Assembly (NCBI GenBank): GCA_027083895.1
Contig: JALWMN010000247.1
Location: 1 to 8,496, forward strand
Direction: 5' to 3'
DNA from: Campylobacteraceae bacterium
GTDB lineage: Bacteria > Campylobacterota > Campylobacteria > Campylobacterales > Sulfurovaceae
DNA: 8,496 nt
In this document: positions 5,629 through 8,496 of the stretch, piece by piece
How positions within the stretch are numbered: position 1 is the first letter of the stretch
Layout: every line of letters begins with the position of its first letter
Notes under the pieces: generated by a model
The model's database searches: none
What the model saw: the letters and a program-made list of their open reading frames with translations, nothing else
Told to the model about the DNA's origin: nothing
Translations under genes and position numbers: made by a program

Positions 5629-6708
5629 TTAATAGTATCTCTCTAAAATTTCATATGCTGTATTACGTTTTGCAGGTTTTTCACCAATATCTTTAATAAG
5701 GGCAATCATCTGCTCTTGATTCATAGAGTTTGTAGCACCCGCAGCTGCGACAACATTCTCTTCCATCATGGTGCTTCCGAGGTCATTTGCACCCCAAAGA
5801 AGTGCCATTTGGCCAATGTAGCTCCCTTGAGTAACCCAGGAGCTTTGAATATTTTTAATATTATCTAGATAGAGTCTTGCAACTGCTAAGAGTTTTAGGT
5901 AGGTATTCGAGCTTCTCTTTTTAATTTCTGGATGCTTTGTAGCAAGTGCAGTATTTTTTCCCTGAAATGACCACATAATAAATGCTCGAAAGCCACCTGT
6001 TTCATCTTGGAGGCGACGAATTTCGTCAAAGTGCTCAACGATCTCTTCGACACTCTCTACAGTACCATACATCATTGTGGCAGTCGATTTAATACCGAGT
6101 TTATGTGCTTCTCTATGTACTTCGATCCATCTATCTTTGTCAAGTTTTTTTGGTGCTATAATATCGCGAACACGGTCGTTAAGTATTTCTGCACCTGCAC
6201 CTGGTATTGAGCTTAAACCCTTTGCTTTAAGTCGTTTTAAGACCTCAGAAACAGAGATTTTAGAGCGTTTTGCTATGTAGTCAATCTCAATTGCTGAGAA
6301 ACCATGTATTGTAATTTGTGGATATTTTTTATGGATATGTTCAACTAAATCTTCGTACCACTCAATCTCTAATTTTGGGTGAACACCCCCTTGAAAGAGA
6401 ATCTGTGTTCCACCGATCTTTAAGAGATCCTCTATCTTTTTATCGATCTCATCAAAGCTTAAGATATAGGCATCCTCATCTTTTTCATGGCGATAGAATG
6501 CACAAAAATCGCAATCGACCCAACAGATATTGGTGTAGTTGATGTTGCGATCGACTACAAATGTACTTACTCCTTTTGGGTGGAGTATCTTCTTTTTTTG
6601 GTAGGCAAGTTTGCCAAGCTCCTTTAAATCACCATGTTTAATTAATTCTACTGCATCTTTTTTGCTCAAGCGTCTTGTAATGTCTAAATTTAAAGTATTC
6701 AGTGACAT
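5629..6708 (-). CDS. mqnC: Cyclic dehypoxanthinyl futalosine synthase
   Basis: Radical SAM enzyme of the futalosine route to menaquinone. It cyclises dehypoxanthine futalosine, and acts in the cytoplasm with a 4Fe-4S cluster. The cluster motif is CxxxCxxC at Cys62, Cys66 and Cys69, within NYTNICWVDCDFCAFYR. Further family marks are GGTQILFQGG (99-108), GAGAEIL (170-176), TATMMYG (209-215), QSSWVTQG (288-295) and GANDLGST (307-314). The length of 359 residues matches MqnC; the related aminofutalosine synthase MqnE is the main alternative, but QSSWVTQG and GGTQ favour MqnC. AAAGGG just inside the end of nusB serves as ribosome-binding site, and the gap to nusB is only 2 nt. No other mqn genes are in the window. 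Confidence 0.9.
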   Translation of the reverse strand: MSLNTLNLDITRRLSKKDAVELIKHGDLKELGKLAYQKKKILHPKGVSTFVVDRNINYTNICWVDCDFCAFYRHEKDEDAYILSFDEIDKKIEDLLKIGGTQILFQGGVHPKLEIEWYEDLVEHIHKKYPQITIHGFSAIEIDYIAKRSKISVSEVLKRLKAKGLSSIPGAGAEILNDRVRDIIAPKKLDKDRWIEVHREAHKLGIKSTATMMYGTVESVEEIVEHFDEIRRLQDETGGFRAFIMWSFQGKNTALATKHPEIKKRSSNTYLKLLAVARLYLDNIKNIQSSWVTQGSYIGQMALLWGANDLGSTMMEENVVAAAGATNSMNQEQMIALIKDIGEKPAKRNTAYEILERYY

Positions 6709-6710
6709 TT

Positions 6711-7106
6711 TTACCCTTTCGAGAGTGAATCTAAAACACCATTTATAAATTGGGGTGATTTTTCATCAGCCAACTCTTTTGCAAGCTCAATTGCTTCATT
6801 AATAACGATCGCTTTATCATTTTTATCGAATAGAATCTCATATGTACCAAGCCGCAATATTGCTTTTTCTATTTTACCTAAATCTTCGAAACTCCAATCT
6901 TTTAATTGTTTTTGGATGATCGTATCAATCTTGGCAAGGTTATCGATTGTTCCTTTAAAGAGTTTTGCTGAGAACTCTCGCTGTTTGTTTCTAATCTTCT
7001 TCTCTTCGAGAATATCTTCAAAGAATTTTCCTATCTCAATGTTACCTAAATCGTAAGCATAGAGAAGTCCAACAACAGCAGCTCTTGCTTGGTGTCTAGT
7101 TGCCAT
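6711..7106 (-). CDS. nusB: Transcription antitermination factor NusB
   Basis: With NusE (ribosomal protein S10), NusB binds boxA RNA and helps RNA polymerase through rRNA operons. The 131-residue all-helical protein is complete: TRHQARAAVVGLLYAYDLGN (3-22) is the conserved N-terminal helix, and the C-terminal hallmarks LRLGTYEIL (84-92), INEAIELAK (102-110) and FINGVLD (120-126) are intact. Its ATG overlaps the ribH stop codon by one base (TAATG), so the two are translationally coupled. The ribH-nusB pairing is widespread in bacteria and supports both identifications. Confidence 0.96.
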   Translation of the reverse strand: MATRHQARAAVVGLLYAYDLGNIEIGKFFEDILEEKKIRNKQREFSAKLFKGTIDNLAKIDTIIQKQLKDWSFEDLGKIEKAILRLGTYEILFDKNDKAIVINEAIELAKELADEKSPQFINGVLDSLSKG

Positions 7107-7573
7107 TACTCTATGACTCCATAGAGATTCATAAGTTCAATAAGGCTTCCCATCGCCTCTGCTCCTTTATTACCAGCTTTTGTGCCTGCTCGTTCAATTG
7201 CTTGTTCGATACTATCGACAGTTAATACTCCAAACGATACTGGTTTACCATATTTAAGGGTAACATTTGCAATTCCTTTTGTCGCCTCTGCACTTACATA
7301 ATCAAAGTGGGGTGTAGCACCACGAATAACTGCACCTAAACAGCAAACTCCATCATACTTTCCACTAGCTAAAAGCTTCTCTAGAGCAAAAGGAATCTCA
7401 AAAGCACCTGGGACTAAAATGAGATCAAGTGCCTTTGGATCACCACCATGCCTTATGTAAAAATCTTTTGCCCCCTCAACAAGTCTATCTGTTATAAAAT
7501 GGTTAAATCGTGCACTTATTATTGCTACTTTTAAATCTTTATTGACTTGTAAATCTCCCTCTATAACTCTCAT
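7106..7573 (-). CDS. ribH: 6,7-dimethyl-8-ribityllumazine synthase
   Basis: Penultimate step of riboflavin synthesis: condenses 5-amino-6-ribitylamino-uracil with 3,4-dihydroxy-2-butanone 4-phosphate, in a large icosahedral or pentameric assembly. Family marks are ARFNHFI (substrate-binding Phe), [22 protein letters not shown] with the catalytic His89, and a C-terminal Arg in [11 protein letters not shown]. Two in-frame ATGs exist. The one at 7579 abuts AAAGG without spacing, whereas the one at 7573 lies 6 nt after it, so I chose 7573 (155 residues); the longer form would add Met-Lys. The Shine-Dalgarno sequence overlaps the kdsA stop codon region, so translation follows closely from kdsA. 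Confidence 0.95.
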   Translation of the reverse strand: MRVIEGDLQVNKDLKVAIISARFNHFITDRLVEGAKDFYIRHGGDPKALDLILVPGAFEIPFALEKLLASGKYDGVCCLGAVIRGATPHFDYVSAEATKGIANVTLKYGKPVSFGVLTVDSIEQAIERAGTKAGNKGAEAMGSLIELMNLYGVIE

Positions 7574-7582
7574 TTTCATCCT

Positions 7583-8377
7583 TTATATCATATTGATTGC
7601 TTGAATCTCATCAACGACTCTTTTTAGCTCTTCTAGTTTAATCATATTTGGTCCATCACTAAGTGCTATGCTTGGATCAAAGTGTGTCTCAAAGAAGAAG
7701 CCATCTACACCAACAGCTGCAGCAGCTCTTGCAAGTGGTCTAACAAAGGTACTATTGCCGCTGCTTCTTGCTTCACCATTTGAAGGCATCTGTACAGAGT
7801 GCGTTGCATCAAAGATTACTGGTGCGAATTCACGCATAATCACAAGACTACGCATATCAACTACTAAATTACCATATCCAAAAGTTGTACCACGCTCTGT
7901 TAACCATACACCATACTTTTTTGCATCTTCGTAATTTGCTTCACCATCGAAACCTCTAGTTTTGAGAACCTTTGCTACTGAGTGTTTCATAGCTCCTGGT
8001 GCTAAAAATTGCCCCTTTTTTATATTAACAATTGCTGGTGTTTTTGCGGCTGCTACTATAAGATCAGTCTGCCTTGAGAGAAAGGCAGGAATTTGGAGTA
8101 CATCTGCAACTTCACTTACTCTATCTGCTTGTTCAGGTAGGTGTATATCGGTTAATATCTTATAGCCAAACCTCTCTTTTATCTCTTGAAGAATTTCTAA
8201 ACCTTCATCTAGACCTGGCCCTCGAAAGCTATCGATGCTTGTTCGGTTCGCTTTATCAAAACTTGCTTTAAAGTAAAACTCTATTGTGCAATCTTCATTA
8301 TACTCTTGGAGAGCTTGTGCAATCTTAAAGACACTCTTATGGCTCTCAAGGACACATGGACCAGCTACTAGTATCAA
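7583..8377 (-). CDS. kdsA: 3-deoxy-D-manno-octulosonate 8-phosphate synthase
   Basis: Condenses phosphoenolpyruvate and arabinose 5-phosphate to Kdo-8-phosphate, the precursor of the Kdo sugar linking lipid A to the lipopolysaccharide core. The 264-residue protein keeps [12 protein letters not shown] (36-47), KKGQFLAPG (120-128) and [12 protein letters not shown] (161-172). Cys8 in AGPC with His193, Glu230 and Asp241 forms the metal site of the metal-dependent class (Aquifex type); the E. coli class has Asn in place of the Cys. The start is TTG at 8377, 6 nt after a strong AAAGGAG; no ATG, GTG or TTG lies between it and the upstream in-frame stop at 8435-8437, and the N-terminus then matches the family. 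First gene of the operon. Confidence 0.96.
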   Translation of the reverse strand: MILVAGPCVLESHKSVFKIAQALQEYNEDCTIEFYFKASFDKANRTSIDSFRGPGLDEGLEILQEIKERFGYKILTDIHLPEQADRVSEVADVLQIPAFLSRQTDLIVAAAKTPAIVNIKKGQFLAPGAMKHSVAKVLKTRGFDGEANYEDAKKYGVWLTERGTTFGYGNLVVDMRSLVIMREFAPVIFDATHSVQMPSNGEARSSGNSTFVRPLARAAAAVGVDGFFFETHFDPSIALSDGPNMIKLEELKRVVDEIQAINMI

Positions 8378-8383
8378 AATAGT

Positions 8384-8410
8384 CTCCTTTCTATTTAGAA
8401 GAGCTAAATA
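8384..8410 (-). promoter_or_regulatory. kdsA leader hairpin and strong ribosome-binding site
   Basis: On the minus strand, TATTTAG-CTCTT-CTAAATA (8410-8392) forms a 7-bp stem with a 5-nt loop, ending just upstream of AAAGGAG (8390-8384). The hairpin occupies much of the predicted 36-nt leader. It could hold the ribosome-binding site open, stabilise the mRNA 5' end, or act as a DNA palindrome for a regulator. The strong Shine-Dalgarno sequence compensates for the TTG start codon. Confidence 0.5.
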
Positions 8411-8419
8411 GTCAAAGAG

Positions 8420-8447
8420 ATTATAGCCAATTTGTTATTAAGGTCAC
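8420..8447 (-). promoter_or_regulatory. Promoter of the kdsA-ribH-nusB-mqnC-M16-recG operon
   Basis: A perfect -10 TATAAT (8425-8420) with GTGACC as a -35-like hexamer (8447-8442; 4 of 6 match TTGACA) and a 16-bp spacer. The predicted start is near 8413. No other good promoter is apparent in the five downstream junctions, which have gaps of 0-3 nt or a 1-nt overlap (about 9 nt at kdsA/ribH if the internal ribH ATG is used). Confidence 0.65.
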
Positions 8448-8496
8448 CTCTTATTATTGGTATTACTTAAGATACTCTAAAATATGTGTGAAGAAA

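Noticed and set aside
6007..6542. Overlapping open frames opposite mqnC, kdsA, recG and other genes
   Set aside because: They are antisense or out-of-frame shadows of well-supported genes, without ribosome-binding sites or family motifs.
8478..8496. Possible divergent promoter or gene start at the right edge (TAAAAT then ATG)
   Set aside because: The window ends 19 bases later, so neither a coding frame nor a ribosome-binding site can be judged.

Overview
The window looks like a chromosomal segment of a free-living member of the Campylobacterota (Epsilonproteobacteria), of the Sulfurovum/Sulfurimonas/Nautiliales kind. The signs are low GC, a stand-alone atpE whose product has an N-terminal leader segment, a futalosine-pathway menaquinone gene (mqnC), a metal-dependent KdsA, and the gene run kdsA-ribH-nusB-mqnC-M16 peptidase-recG. 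The genus cannot be fixed by reading alone. Almost everything is housekeeping DNA. I see no phage, transposon, CRISPR array or defence cassette.

Left part (1-900). A small structured RNA of about 195 nt lies at 103-300. It has its own promoter, a 9-bp closing stem and a 3' T-run. Its rod shape with an asymmetric bubble best fits 6S RNA. A stretch of about 510 bp without a convincing gene follows (301-810); it holds a 10-bp inverted repeat overlapping a possible orphan promoter. A minus-strand tRNA-Leu(GAG) with encoded CCA sits at 814-899.

Middle part (900-2515). atpE (F1Fo ATP synthase c subunit) is on the minus strand upstream of the tRNA gene, from which it is separated by a strong hairpin. 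Its leader of about 89 nt begins with a 10-bp stem. Divergent from it is a two-gene plus-strand unit: a secreted L,D-transpeptidase-like protein and a small lipoprotein of unknown function, suggesting an envelope role.

Right part (2518-8496). Six minus-strand genes are packed with gaps of 3 nt or less, or a 1-nt overlap, and are probably one operon from a TATAAT promoter near 8420: kdsA (lipopolysaccharide Kdo), ribH (riboflavin), nusB (rRNA antitermination), mqnC (menaquinone), an M16-family protein that has lost the zinc motif, and recG (branched-DNA helicase). Their functions are unrelated, so the operon probably reflects shared growth-linked expression.

Nothing here clearly amounts to an undescribed system. 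The best leads are the 6S-like RNA, the structured atpE leader, the zinc-less M16 protein coupled to recG, and the transpeptidase with a His in place of the usual Arg after its catalytic Cys.
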